From contig NZ_JACHVQ010000001.1 in assembly GCF_014190805.1 (NCBI RefSeq), forward strand, positions 1,612,001-1,676,000: DNA of 64,000 bases, given 5' to 3'. Shown here piece after piece: positions 16,901 to 24,131 of this stretch. Made by a program: the position numbers and the translations under genes. Source of the stretch: Flexivirga oryzae. Its GTDB lineage: Bacteria; Actinomycetota; Actinomycetes; Actinomycetales; Dermatophilaceae. The stretch's first letter is position 1; every line of letters begins with the position of its first letter. A model generated the notes under the pieces. The model did no database searches. It saw only the letters and a program-made list of their open reading frames with translations, and was not told the origin of the DNA.

Positions 16901-17704
16901 ATGCCGCACCCTTCAGCCGTCAGCAACTCTCCGCATGAGCGCGCACAACGCGCCGAAGATCTCCTGCGCAAGGCCCAGCACTCGGGTCGCGGGTCGGCTG
17001 CCCGTCTTCGTCACGAGGTCGTGCTCGACCATCTCTCCCTGGCGATCTCGATCGCCCGCCGCTACGACCACCGAGGCCTCGAACGCGAGGACCTGGAGCA
17101 GGTCGCGCTGCTGGGCCTGGTGCAGGCCGTCCGCCGCTACCGGCCCGGCACCGGTTCGCCGTTCCTGGCGTTCGCCGTGCCGACGATCACCGGTGAGCTG
17201 AAGCGGCACTTCCGCGACCACGGCTGGGCGGTGCGTCCGCCACGGCAGTTGCAGGAGCACAGCCTCGCCGTGCGTACGTGCATCGATCGGTTGACCCAGG
17301 AGTTGGGCCACGAGCCCACCAGTGCCGAGGTCGCCCGCTCACTCGGCCTCACCCAGCAGGACGTCGGCGCGGCCAGGGAGGTCGACACCCAGTACGTCGC
17401 ACGATCGATGGATGCACCGGTCGATCGGGACAACGGTATGCCGCTGCGGGAGACCATGGGAGCGGTCCCCGCCGAGTTGGACCGGATCGAGGCGTTCGAA
17501 ACGCTTCGGCCGGTGCTGTGCAAGCTACCGGCCAGGGACCGGCTGATCGTGCGCCTGCGATTCGTGGACAACCTCACCCAGCGCCAGATAGGTCAGCGCA
17601 TCGGAGTCAGCCAGATGCAGGTCTCGCGGCTGCTGACCGACATTCTGGGGCGCTTGCGCCGCGCCCTCGCGTTCGACGGTGATGCCGCTCGTGCAGCATC
17701 GTGA
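16901..17704 (+). CDS. SigF/SigB-type alternative RNA polymerase sigma factor
   Basis: A 267-residue group 3 sigma-70 factor. Region 2 includes IARRYDHRGLEREDLEQVALLGLVQAVRRYRPGTGSPFLAFAVPTITGELKRHFRD, with the core-binding DLEQVALLGLV and -10 recognition GELKRHFRDHGW. Region 3 has IDRLTQELGHEPTSAEVARSLG. Region 4 has a helix-turn-helix LTQRQIGQRIGVSQMQVSRLL that reads the -35. This is the SigB/SigF/SigG class used in general stress. No anti-sigma or anti-anti-sigma gene is adjacent, which is unusual for SigF operons. Three strong SigF-type promoters elsewhere in the window are obvious candidate targets. The ATG at 16901 has only a weak upstream site. Confidence 0.88.
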   Translation: MPHPSAVSNSPHERAQRAEDLLRKAQHSGRGSAARLRHEVVLDHLSLAISIARRYDHRGLEREDLEQVALLGLVQAVRRYRPGTGSPFLAFAVPTITGELKRHFRDHGWAVRPPRQLQEHSLAVRTCIDRLTQELGHEPTSAEVARSLGLTQQDVGAAREVDTQYVARSMDAPVDRDNGMPLRETMGAVPAELDRIEAFETLRPVLCKLPARDRLIVRLRFVDNLTQRQIGQRIGVSQMQVSRLLTDILGRLRRALAFDGDAARAAS

Positions 17705-17740
17705 TCCGCGCCGAACCCGCCCGGCCGGCCAGTGCGACCG

Positions 17741-18463
17741 CTAGCCGCTGGCCCGCTTCTCCCGGTCGAGCGTCGTCCTGACCTGCGCACGACTGGTGGG
17801 CAATGCGCGCGCGGTCACGAGGAACTCGGCCACCTCGCGCAGCTTGATGTTGTGGTTCTGTGAGTAGCGCCGGAGCACCTCGAACGCCTGATCCGCCCGC
17901 AGCGAGTGCCGCTCCATCAGGATGCCCTGTGCCTGGCCGATGACCTTGCGTGCATCAAGGGCAGTGTTCAGTTGCGCGTCCCGCATCGACGAGGCGAGCG
18001 CGATGGCGGCATGCGTCGTGAAGATCTGGATGTACGAGCGGTCGTCGCCGGTGAAGTCACGGGGCGAGCGCCAGTAGAGGTTGAGACAGCCGAGCCGGCG
18101 CCCTCCCGTGTCGGTCAGCTCACCGGCCAGGGCGCTCACCAGACCCAGCTGTGCCGCGCTGCGACCCCAGGTGGGCCAGCGCGGGTCCTCTGCGATCCGG
18201 CTACTGGCCAAGGTCTCGCCCTGCCAGGCGCTGTCGTTGCACGGGCCCTCATCCAGCGCGTACTGGAGTCGGTCGGCCTCGAGCACCACCGGGTCGTCCG
18301 TCCCCACCGTCCGCAACCGGTTCCTCGCCTCGATGAGAGTGATTCCCGCGTGATCGGCGCCGAGGGTCAGCCGACCCTGCTCGACCACCTCGTGCGCGGT
18401 GGCGGCGAGGTCCTGTGCCGCATTGAACTGTGCCGCCAGATCGGCGAACTCCTGGGCGTCCAT
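17741..18463 (-). CDS. GAF-ANTAR domain antitermination/sensor protein
   Basis: A 240-residue two-domain protein. Residues about 20-165 form a GAF sensor with LDEGPCNDSAWQGE and GGRRLGCLNLYWRSPRDFTGDD. The C-terminal ANTAR RNA-binding domain shows VIGQAQGILMERHSLRADQA followed by LRRYSQNHNIKLREVAEF, the usual three-helix pattern. Such proteins bind paired hairpins in leader RNAs and prevent termination in response to the GAF signal. The ATG is preceded by GGGAG. It lies next to catalase and the sigma factor. A GGTTG-N15-GGAATA element upstream is a degenerate SigF-like promoter at best. No obvious ANTAR two-hairpin target was recognised nearby. Confidence 0.87.
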   Translation of the reverse strand: MDAQEFADLAAQFNAAQDLAATAHEVVEQGRLTLGADHAGITLIEARNRLRTVGTDDPVVLEADRLQYALDEGPCNDSAWQGETLASSRIAEDPRWPTWGRSAAQLGLVSALAGELTDTGGRRLGCLNLYWRSPRDFTGDDRSYIQIFTTHAAIALASSMRDAQLNTALDARKVIGQAQGILMERHSLRADQAFEVLRRYSQNHNIKLREVAEFLVTARALPTSRAQVRTTLDREKRASG

Positions 18464-18574
18464 GGGTACTCCCGCGTGAGACAGTCCGGTATCACGAGGA
18501 ACTCTATTCCTCGACGGCGCTGGGGCAACCGGGCTCCTGGCTCGCCTTCCGGCAGCGACCGCCGTCGGGCCCTG

Positions 18575-20038
18575 TCAGGAGCCTTGCTGCTCGCGCACAC
18601 CTGCCTCCACGCGGTCGCCGAGGCGCTGGTCGACGCTGCGCCAGTAGTCGAAGGCTCGTGCGAGCACCTTGTCGGTGACGCCGTCCGAGAGGTGCCCGAC
18701 GATGTTGCTGACCAGGCGGTCGCGGGCTGCGTCGTCCAGCACGTCGCGCACCAGCGTCCCGGCCTGCCCGAAGTCGTCGTCATCGGCGCGCAAGGTGTAT
18801 GCCGCGCGGACCATTTCGCCGTCCGCCGCCCACTGGCCGCCGTCGTCGGTCAGCGCCGGATCCGCGACCGGACCGCCATACGAGTTCGGTGCATAGACCG
18901 GGTCGGTGACGTTCTGCGTGCGCCCGACGCCGTCCTTGGAGTAGCTATGGACCTCGACGTGCGGTTGGTTCACCGGTATCTGGCGGTAGTTCGCGCCCAA
19001 CCGCGCCCGGTGTGCGTCGGAGTAGCTGAAGCCGCGTGCGAGCAGCATCTTGTCCGGCGACAGGCCGGTGCCGGGCACGAGGTTGTTCGGTTCGAATGCC
19101 GCCTGCTCGATCTCGGTGTGGTAGTCGGTGACGTTGCGGTTCAACGTCATACGCCCCACCTCGTGCAGCGGGTAGTCGCCGTGCGGCCACACCTTGGTCA
19201 GGTCGAACGGATTGAACCGGTAGGTCTTGGCCTCGTCGAAGGGCATGATCTGCACCTTGAGGGTCCAACTGGGATGGTCGCCGGACTCGAGGTGATCGTA
19301 GAGATCGCGCTGGTGATAGTCACCGTCCTCGCCGGCCAGCCGGTCCGCCTCGGCCTGGGTGAGGCACTCGATGCCCTGGTCGGTGATGAAGTGGTACTTC
19401 ACCCAGAACCGTTCGCCGGACGCGTTGATCCATTGGTAGGTGTGGCTGGAGTAGCCGTTCATGTGTCGCCAACTGCGGGGTATGCCGCGGTCGCCCATCA
19501 GCCAGGTGACCTGGTGGGCAGACTCGGGGGACAGGGTCCAGAAGTCCCACTGCATGTCGTGATCGCGCAGGTTGTTGCCCGCGCGGCGTTTCTGTGACCG
19601 GATGAAGTGCTGGAACTTCATCGGATCACGCATGAAGAACACCGGCGTGTTGTTGCCGACCAGGTCGAAGTTGCCCTCGCTGGTGTAGAACTTCAGCGCG
19701 AAGCCCCGCGGGTCGCGCCAGGTGTCGGGGCTGCCGCGCTCGCCCGCCACGGTCGAAAAGCGCGCCAGCATCTCGGTTTCCACCTTCGGCTGGAAGACCG
19801 CGGCACGGGTGTAGGCGCTGACGTCCTCCGTCACCTCGAAAGTGCCGAAGGCGCCGCCACCCTTCGCATGCGGCTGACGCTCGGGTATCCGCTCGCGGTT
19901 GAACATCGCCATCTGCTCGATCAGATAGTGGTCGTTGAGCACCAGCGGCCCGTCGGGGCCGATCGAGAGTGAGTGTTCGTCGCTGGCGACGGGGATCCCG
20001 GCGTCCGTGGTGGTGGGTCGATGCTGCTTTTCCGACAT
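18575..20038 (-). CDS. katA: Monofunctional haem catalase
   Basis: A 487-residue small-subunit (clade 3-type) catalase that decomposes hydrogen peroxide. The distal histidine is in PHAKGGGAFGTFEV (about H57). The haem-pocket region RFSTVAGERGSPDTWRDPRG and FDLVGNNTPVFFMRDP are well conserved. The proximal haem tyrosine is in RGFSYSDAHRARLGANY (about residue 338), where the usual RLFSY is RGFSY. The start ATG follows GAGGAG. A textbook SigF-type promoter lies 40-66 bases upstream. It is divergent from an iron-boxed flavoprotein gene, which fits joint control of peroxide defence and iron handling. Confidence 0.93.
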   Translation of the reverse strand: MSEKQHRPTTTDAGIPVASDEHSLSIGPDGPLVLNDHYLIEQMAMFNRERIPERQPHAKGGGAFGTFEVTEDVSAYTRAAVFQPKVETEMLARFSTVAGERGSPDTWRDPRGFALKFYTSEGNFDLVGNNTPVFFMRDPMKFQHFIRSQKRRAGNNLRDHDMQWDFWTLSPESAHQVTWLMGDRGIPRSWRHMNGYSSHTYQWINASGERFWVKYHFITDQGIECLTQAEADRLAGEDGDYHQRDLYDHLESGDHPSWTLKVQIMPFDEAKTYRFNPFDLTKVWPHGDYPLHEVGRMTLNRNVTDYHTEIEQAAFEPNNLVPGTGLSPDKMLLARGFSYSDAHRARLGANYRQIPVNQPHVEVHSYSKDGVGRTQNVTDPVYAPNSYGGPVADPALTDDGGQWAADGEMVRAAYTLRADDDDFGQAGTLVRDVLDDAARDRLVSNIVGHLSDGVTDKVLARAFDYWRSVDQRLGDRVEAGVREQQGS

Positions 20039-20077
20039 CTACGCTCCTCGTCTCGGGTCGGCAGGGCAGCTTGCGGG

Positions 20078-20104
20078 ATACCCCGCTCGGTCGACCCCCA
20101 AACC
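20078..20104 (-). promoter_or_regulatory. SigF/SigB-type promoter for catalase
   Basis: Minus strand: GGTTT (20104-20100), a 16-base spacer, and GGGTAT (20083-20078). This predicts a leader of about 32 bases before the catalase ATG. It is one of three near-perfect SigF promoters in the window. Confidence 0.75.
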
Positions 20105-20136
20105 ATCGGCGGCACTGGGCCGGACTGGCGTTGTAG

Positions 20137-20155
20137 TTAGGATCGGCTAACCTAA
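20137..20155. promoter_or_regulatory. IdeR/DtxR iron box
   Basis: TTAGGATCGGCTAACCTAA at 20137-20155 matches the IdeR/DtxR consensus TTAGGTTAGSCTAACCTAA at 17 of 19 positions. It ends four bases before the ATG of the siderophore-interacting protein, so binding would block its promoter or a leaderless start directly. Fe2+-loaded IdeR should repress the gene. Confidence 0.85.
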
Positions 20156-20159
20156 CTTC

Positions 20160-20960
20160 ATGGGGTTCAACGATGGACGCAAAATCTCCGGTCTCTACCG
20201 CGTCGAGGTGGACCAGTCCGAACGGGTTTCGCCGAATGTGCAGCGCCTGACGTTCGCCGGCGACGACCTGCGCACCATTCCGCAGCACGGCTACGACCAG
20301 TGGTTCCGGTTGTTCCTGCCGCACCCGGACGGCACGACCGATTTCGACGCTGTCCCGGAGAAGTTCGGGATCGGCGGGTACCTGCGGTACCTCACGAAGA
20401 AGTCCGGGACCCGGCCGCCGTTCCGCAGCTACACCGTGCGGACGCTGCGCAGGGAACGCGGCGAACTCGACGTCGACTTCGTCATCCACGGTGACACCGG
20501 GATCGCCGGACCGTGGGCGCAGCAGGCGGAGCGCGGCGAGCGTGCGGTGATCCTGGACCAGGGACGCGGTTTCGACCCACTGGACGACGCGAACTTCGTG
20601 CTGCTCGTCGGGGACGACTCCGCCCTGCCCGCGGTCGCCGGGATCCTGCGCGATCTGCCACGTGACGCGCAAGGGCTGGCGATCATCGAACTCGGGGACG
20701 ACGATGATCGGCAATCACTCGACGCACCAGAGCATTTCGAGGTGCGGTGGCTGAGTCGGCCCGACTCGCACGCCACGCCGGGGCTCGCCGCCCTGGCCGA
20801 GGTGCAGGCGTTCACGCCATCGGATCCGGCGACCCTCCAGGTGTATGTCGGTGGCGAACAGGCGATGGTCGCCGGCTGCCGACGTCACCTGGTCGGGGCG
20901 GGTGTCCCGAAGACGCGGATCCAGTTCACCGGTTACTGGAAGGTCGGGCGCGCCGGCTGA
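20160..20960 (+). CDS. Siderophore-interacting FAD protein (ferric-siderophore reductase, SIP family)
   Basis: A 266-residue member of the FAD_binding_9/SIP family. The N-terminal flavin domain carries FRSYTVRTLR (the RxYTxR FAD motif) and HGDTGIAGPWAQQAERGE. The C-terminal SIP domain has LLVGDDSALPAVAGIL and YVGGEQAMVAGCRRHLV, ending in the FTGYWKVGRAG typical of the family. These cytoplasmic enzymes release iron from imported ferric siderophores by NAD(P)H- or ferredoxin-dependent reduction. The gene starts four bases after an iron box, predicting induction under iron starvation. No siderophore transporter is adjacent. Confidence 0.9.
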   Translation: MGFNDGRKISGLYRVEVDQSERVSPNVQRLTFAGDDLRTIPQHGYDQWFRLFLPHPDGTTDFDAVPEKFGIGGYLRYLTKKSGTRPPFRSYTVRTLRRERGELDVDFVIHGDTGIAGPWAQQAERGERAVILDQGRGFDPLDDANFVLLVGDDSALPAVAGILRDLPRDAQGLAIIELGDDDDRQSLDAPEHFEVRWLSRPDSHATPGLAALAEVQAFTPSDPATLQVYVGGEQAMVAGCRRHLVGAGVPKTRIQFTGYWKVGRAG

Positions 20961-21002
20961 CCCGGGCACGCGACCCGGACGGTCCGGTGCGTCGGCCGCC
21001 GA

Positions 21003-21018
21003 CGCAACGTTCTGCAAC
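21003..21018 (+). promoter_or_regulatory. CGCAACGT..TGCAAC motif upstream of butanediol dehydrogenase
   Basis: CGCAACGT (21003-21010) and TGCAAC (21013-21018) are separated by two bases, about 66 bases before the butanediol dehydrogenase start. The same pair of half-sites recurs upstream of the aldehyde dehydrogenase, acetyl-CoA synthetase and acetate transporter genes. It is a candidate site for one of the three GAF-domain regulators. Confidence 0.45.
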
Positions 21019-21030
21019 CCTTTCCGAGCG

Positions 21031-21081
21031 CATCTCCTGTGACGACGATCACATCTATCGATACGTCCACCACAGGAGATG
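21031..21081 (+). promoter_or_regulatory. Leader hairpin that would sequester the Shine-Dalgarno
   Basis: CATCTCCTGTG (21031-21041) is the exact reverse complement of CACAGGAGATG (21071-21081). The right arm contains the ribosome binding site AGGAG of the gene starting at 21084. If transcription begins upstream of 21031, the RNA could form an 11-bp stem with a 29-base loop that hides the ribosome binding site. This suggests translational control; it could alternatively be a protein operator. Confidence 0.5.
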
Positions 21082-21083
21082 AC

Positions 21084-22139
21084 ATGAAAGCAGCTCTCTA
21101 CTACGGCAATCGAGACATCCGCATCGAGGACGTGCCCGAGCCGACCGCGGGTCCGGGCCAGGTCAAGGTGCGGGTCGAGTGGTGCGGGATCTGCGGCACG
21201 GATCTGCACGAGTATCTCGACGGGCCGATCTTCTGTCCGCCGCCAGGCGCTCCGCATCCGCTGACGGGGGAGCAGGCGCCAGTAGGGCTCGGGCACGAAT
21301 TCGCCGGCGTGGTCGCAGAACTCGGTGACGGGGTCACCGGGCTGTCCGTGGGTGAACGGGTCGTGGTCGAGCCGTATCTGACGTGCGGCCGGTGCGCGCG
21401 TTGTCGCGACGGTCGCTACAACGTGTGTGAGGTGCTCGGCTTCATCGGGCTGTCCGGCGGTGGTGGCGGTTTTGCGGAGTATGTCGTCGCGGACGCGAAG
21501 CGGACGTTCCCGCTCGGAGGGCTCAGCACGCAGGTGGGCGCACTCGTCGAACCACTCGCCGTCGCCTATCACGCAGTGCGCCTGGGCGGGGTCACCCCGG
21601 GGATGAGCGCCACCGTCTTCGGCGCCGGTCCCATCGGTCTGGTCACCGCGGCCGCACTCCGTGCGGCCGGCGCCGAGCAGATCCTGGTGATCGAACCCGC
21701 GGAGGTTCGCAAGAAGAAGGCCGAGGTCGCGGGAGCCACCACGGTCATCGACCCCACCGACACCGACGCGGTGGCAGCGGTCATGGATCTCACCTCCGGG
21801 CGGGGGACCGACGTGTCCTTCGAATGTGCCGGCGTCGATGCTGCGCTCGACCAGGCGACGCGCTGCACCAAGGGCGGCGGACTCGTCGTGAACGTCGCCA
21901 TCTGGGGCCACGACGCGACCGTCGCGATGAACAACCTGGTGTTCAACGAGGTCGCCGTGATCGGATCGCTGGCCTACTGCAACGACCACGAGGACACCAT
22001 CGGTCTGCTGCGCGACGGCAAGGTCGACGCCGAGCAGTTCATCACCGGGGAGATCGCGCTCGACGATCTGGTCGACAAGGGCTTCCGCGAGCTCATCGAC
22101 AACAAGGCGGAGAACGTCAAGATCCTGGTCCACCCGTGA
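21084..22139 (+). CDS. bdhA: (R,R)-2,3-butanediol dehydrogenase-type zinc alcohol dehydrogenase
   Basis: A 351-residue medium-chain dehydrogenase. Catalytic zinc ligands lie in WCGICGTDLHEY and GLGHEFAGVV. The structural zinc lobe is CGRCARCRDGRYNVC. The Rossmann motif is VFGAGPIGLVTAAALRAAGA. PIFCPPPGAPHPLTGEQAPV before the GHE motif is typical of the butanediol dehydrogenase subfamily, which oxidises 2,3-butanediol to acetoin with NAD+. The ATG follows AGGAG, which lies inside a leader hairpin. It is followed 20 bases later by an acetoin reductase-type gene. Other secondary alcohols remain possible substrates. Confidence 0.85.
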   Translation: MKAALYYGNRDIRIEDVPEPTAGPGQVKVRVEWCGICGTDLHEYLDGPIFCPPPGAPHPLTGEQAPVGLGHEFAGVVAELGDGVTGLSVGERVVVEPYLTCGRCARCRDGRYNVCEVLGFIGLSGGGGGFAEYVVADAKRTFPLGGLSTQVGALVEPLAVAYHAVRLGGVTPGMSATVFGAGPIGLVTAAALRAAGAEQILVIEPAEVRKKKAEVAGATTVIDPTDTDAVAAVMDLTSGRGTDVSFECAGVDAALDQATRCTKGGGLVVNVAIWGHDATVAMNNLVFNEVAVIGSLAYCNDHEDTIGLLRDGKVDAEQFITGEIALDDLVDKGFRELIDNKAENVKILVHP

Positions 22140-22159
22140 GCGAAAGAGGAGACGAGCCA

Positions 22160-22924
22160 ATGACAAACACGCAGCGAGTAGCGATCGTGACCGGAGCGGG
22201 CCGCGGCATCGGTGCCGCCATTGCCACGCGGTTGGCAAAGGACGGCTACGCCGTGGTCGTGAACGATGTGGACCCGGCCACCGCACAGCACACGGCCGAC
22301 GAGATCGGCGGCTGCGCGGCTCCTGCCGACGTCACCGACCGCGGCGCGGTGTTCGACCTCGTGCAGACGGCTGTCGACAGGTACGGGCGGTTGGACACGA
22401 TGGTCGCCAACGCCGGGATCGCCAAGGTACAGACACTGCTCGAAGCGACACCCGCCGACCTGGAGCAGATCTTCCGGGTCAATGTGTTCGGCGTCCTGTA
22501 CTGCATCCAGGCCGCCGCGGAACGGTTCCGCACCCAAGGCGGTGGCGGCAAGATCATCACCTGCGCGTCCATCGCCGCGCATGACGGATTCGCGTACCTG
22601 GGCAGCTATTCGGGGACCAAGTTCGCCGTTCGGGGCATCACCCAGGCGGCCGCCAAGGAACTCGCCGGCGACGGCATCACGGTCAACGCATACTGCCCCG
22701 GGATCGTCGGCACCGACATGTGGGATCTCATCGACGAACAGTTGGGCCGGTACCTCGGGACGGGGAAGGGTGAGGCCCTCGCCAGCTATGCCGCCGGGAT
22801 CCCGCTCGGACGGGTGCAGACCCCCGAGGACGTCGCCAACTTCGTGTCGTATCTCGGCAGCCCTGACGCCGACTACATGACCGGCCAGGCGATCATGATC
22901 GACGGGGGCGTGGTCATGCGCTGA
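22160..22924 (+). CDS. budC: Acetoin/diacetyl reductase-type short-chain dehydrogenase
   Basis: A 254-residue classical SDR. The nucleotide motif is VTGAGRGIGAAIATRLAKDG. VANAGIAKV provides the NAG motif. The catalytic triad is in CASIAAHDGFAYLGSYSGTKFAVRGI (Ser, Tyr, Lys). The substrate-loop sequence AYCPGIVGTDMWDLID is very like that of meso-2,3-butanediol dehydrogenase/acetoin reductases. It interconverts acetoin and a butanediol stereoisomer or reduces diacetyl. Pairing with the zinc dehydrogenase upstream gives two stereospecific enzymes for butanediol/acetoin. The ATG follows AAAGAGGAGA. Co-transcription with bdhA is likely. Confidence 0.87.
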   Translation: MTNTQRVAIVTGAGRGIGAAIATRLAKDGYAVVVNDVDPATAQHTADEIGGCAAPADVTDRGAVFDLVQTAVDRYGRLDTMVANAGIAKVQTLLEATPADLEQIFRVNVFGVLYCIQAAAERFRTQGGGGKIITCASIAAHDGFAYLGSYSGTKFAVRGITQAAAKELAGDGITVNAYCPGIVGTDMWDLIDEQLGRYLGTGKGEALASYAAGIPLGRVQTPEDVANFVSYLGSPDADYMTGQAIMIDGGVVMR

Positions 22925-22943
22925 GGCGCGCGACCACATCGAC

Positions 22944-24110
22944 ATGGACACCCCTGCAACGCGCCCCGATCGCGGGCGCCCCTGGTATGTGATCGGACTC
23001 GCCAACTTCGCGATCGTGGCGGCCCTGTCGGTCGTTTCCTGGTGGGTGCTGGCGGACCCGCGCTGGAGCCCGCTCGGCGTCTACCCACTGCCGTTCAACG
23101 CCTCGCTCTTCTGGGCGATCCTGTTCATCGTGTTCGTCGGATTCAATTGCGAATTTGCCGGATTCAATCGTGTCCGGCAACCGCTGCGAGGTGGACTCCT
23201 GATGGTGACCGCCGCCGCGTTCGGCATCGCGGTCACCTGGATCCTCGGCTCCGGCCTGGGCCGGTTGATGCCCGACTTCGATGCGCATCGCGCCGGCGGC
23301 AGCGGCTACTTCACCGGTGCATTGTTCGTGCTCTTCGCGTTCTTCGCGTACGTCATGGTGGTCCTCAACTGGGAGCACTGGCCGTGGCCGCAGCTGGGTC
23401 TGCGTCAGCCGGTGACGGGTCTGTGCGACATCGCCTTCATCTTCATCCCGACCCTGCTGATCTATCTGATCTGGGGCCTGCCCGCGATGGCTGCGCACCC
23501 GACCGGCTACGCGCCGATGACCATCAACGTCGTCCTCGGCTACTTCTACGCACTCGTCGTGGCGACGATCCTCACGGGGCTGTGCGCGGAGAACCTGCCG
23601 TGGTCCACGGCAGGGTCCGGCGGCCGCACAGCCCTCGCAGCCACGGTCGGCAACATCCTCCTGGGCAGTGGGCTCTACTTCGCACTGCTCGGCGTCTGCA
23701 AGCTCCTCATCGGGACGGGCACGACGCAGGCACTGGGTGATGCGATCCACCAGTTCCCCGCACAGCTCGGCGTGTGTTGGAACTTCTGGATCATCCTGTG
23801 GGCGAACGCGTTCGGCAACTGGCCGACGAAGCGAGGCCGGGTCACCAACATCGCCGCCCGGATCCTGATCACCTTCGGGTTGGGAGTCGCGACGTTCCTG
23901 GCGTACTACTACTGGATCGCCGGGAACCTGCTGCACGAACCCGTCGTCGCCGGCGCACTGCACGGCAACGCACTGGGCTTCCTGGACTGGGCGGTGCTGT
24001 GGACCCTCTTCTACGTCGTCGGGTTCGAGTCGTACGGCCTGCCCGCAGCGGCGGACACGCTGCCCGAACCGGTCGACAGCACGCAGGAGCAGTTCGCCAC
24101 CACCGGGTGA
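22944..24110 (+). CDS. Polytopic membrane protein of unknown function in the butanediol cluster
   Basis: A 388-residue integral membrane protein that I do not recognise. About nine or ten hydrophobic segments are visible, from WYVIGLANFAIVAALSVVSWWVL near the N terminus to FLDWAVLWTLFYVVGF near the C terminus. It is unusually rich in Trp, Tyr and Phe (for example VVLNWEHWPWPQLGL, WNFWIILWANAFGNW). There is no signal peptide cleavage motif and no ATP-binding site. It begins 19 bases after the acetoin reductase and ends just before an AcoR-like regulator. A role in uptake or sensing of acetoin, butanediol or related alcohols is inference from location only. Confidence 0.7.
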   Translation: MDTPATRPDRGRPWYVIGLANFAIVAALSVVSWWVLADPRWSPLGVYPLPFNASLFWAILFIVFVGFNCEFAGFNRVRQPLRGGLLMVTAAAFGIAVTWILGSGLGRLMPDFDAHRAGGSGYFTGALFVLFAFFAYVMVVLNWEHWPWPQLGLRQPVTGLCDIAFIFIPTLLIYLIWGLPAMAAHPTGYAPMTINVVLGYFYALVVATILTGLCAENLPWSTAGSGGRTALAATVGNILLGSGLYFALLGVCKLLIGTGTTQALGDAIHQFPAQLGVCWNFWIILWANAFGNWPTKRGRVTNIAARILITFGLGVATFLAYYYWIAGNLLHEPVVAGALHGNALGFLDWAVLWTLFYVVGFESYGLPAAADTLPEPVDSTQEQFATTG

Positions 24111-24131
24111 GCGGACGGAGAGGTGCTTGCT

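Noticed and set aside
17906..19597. 563-codon plus-strand frame across the GAF-ANTAR and catalase genes
   Set aside because: It is antisense to two well-supported genes.
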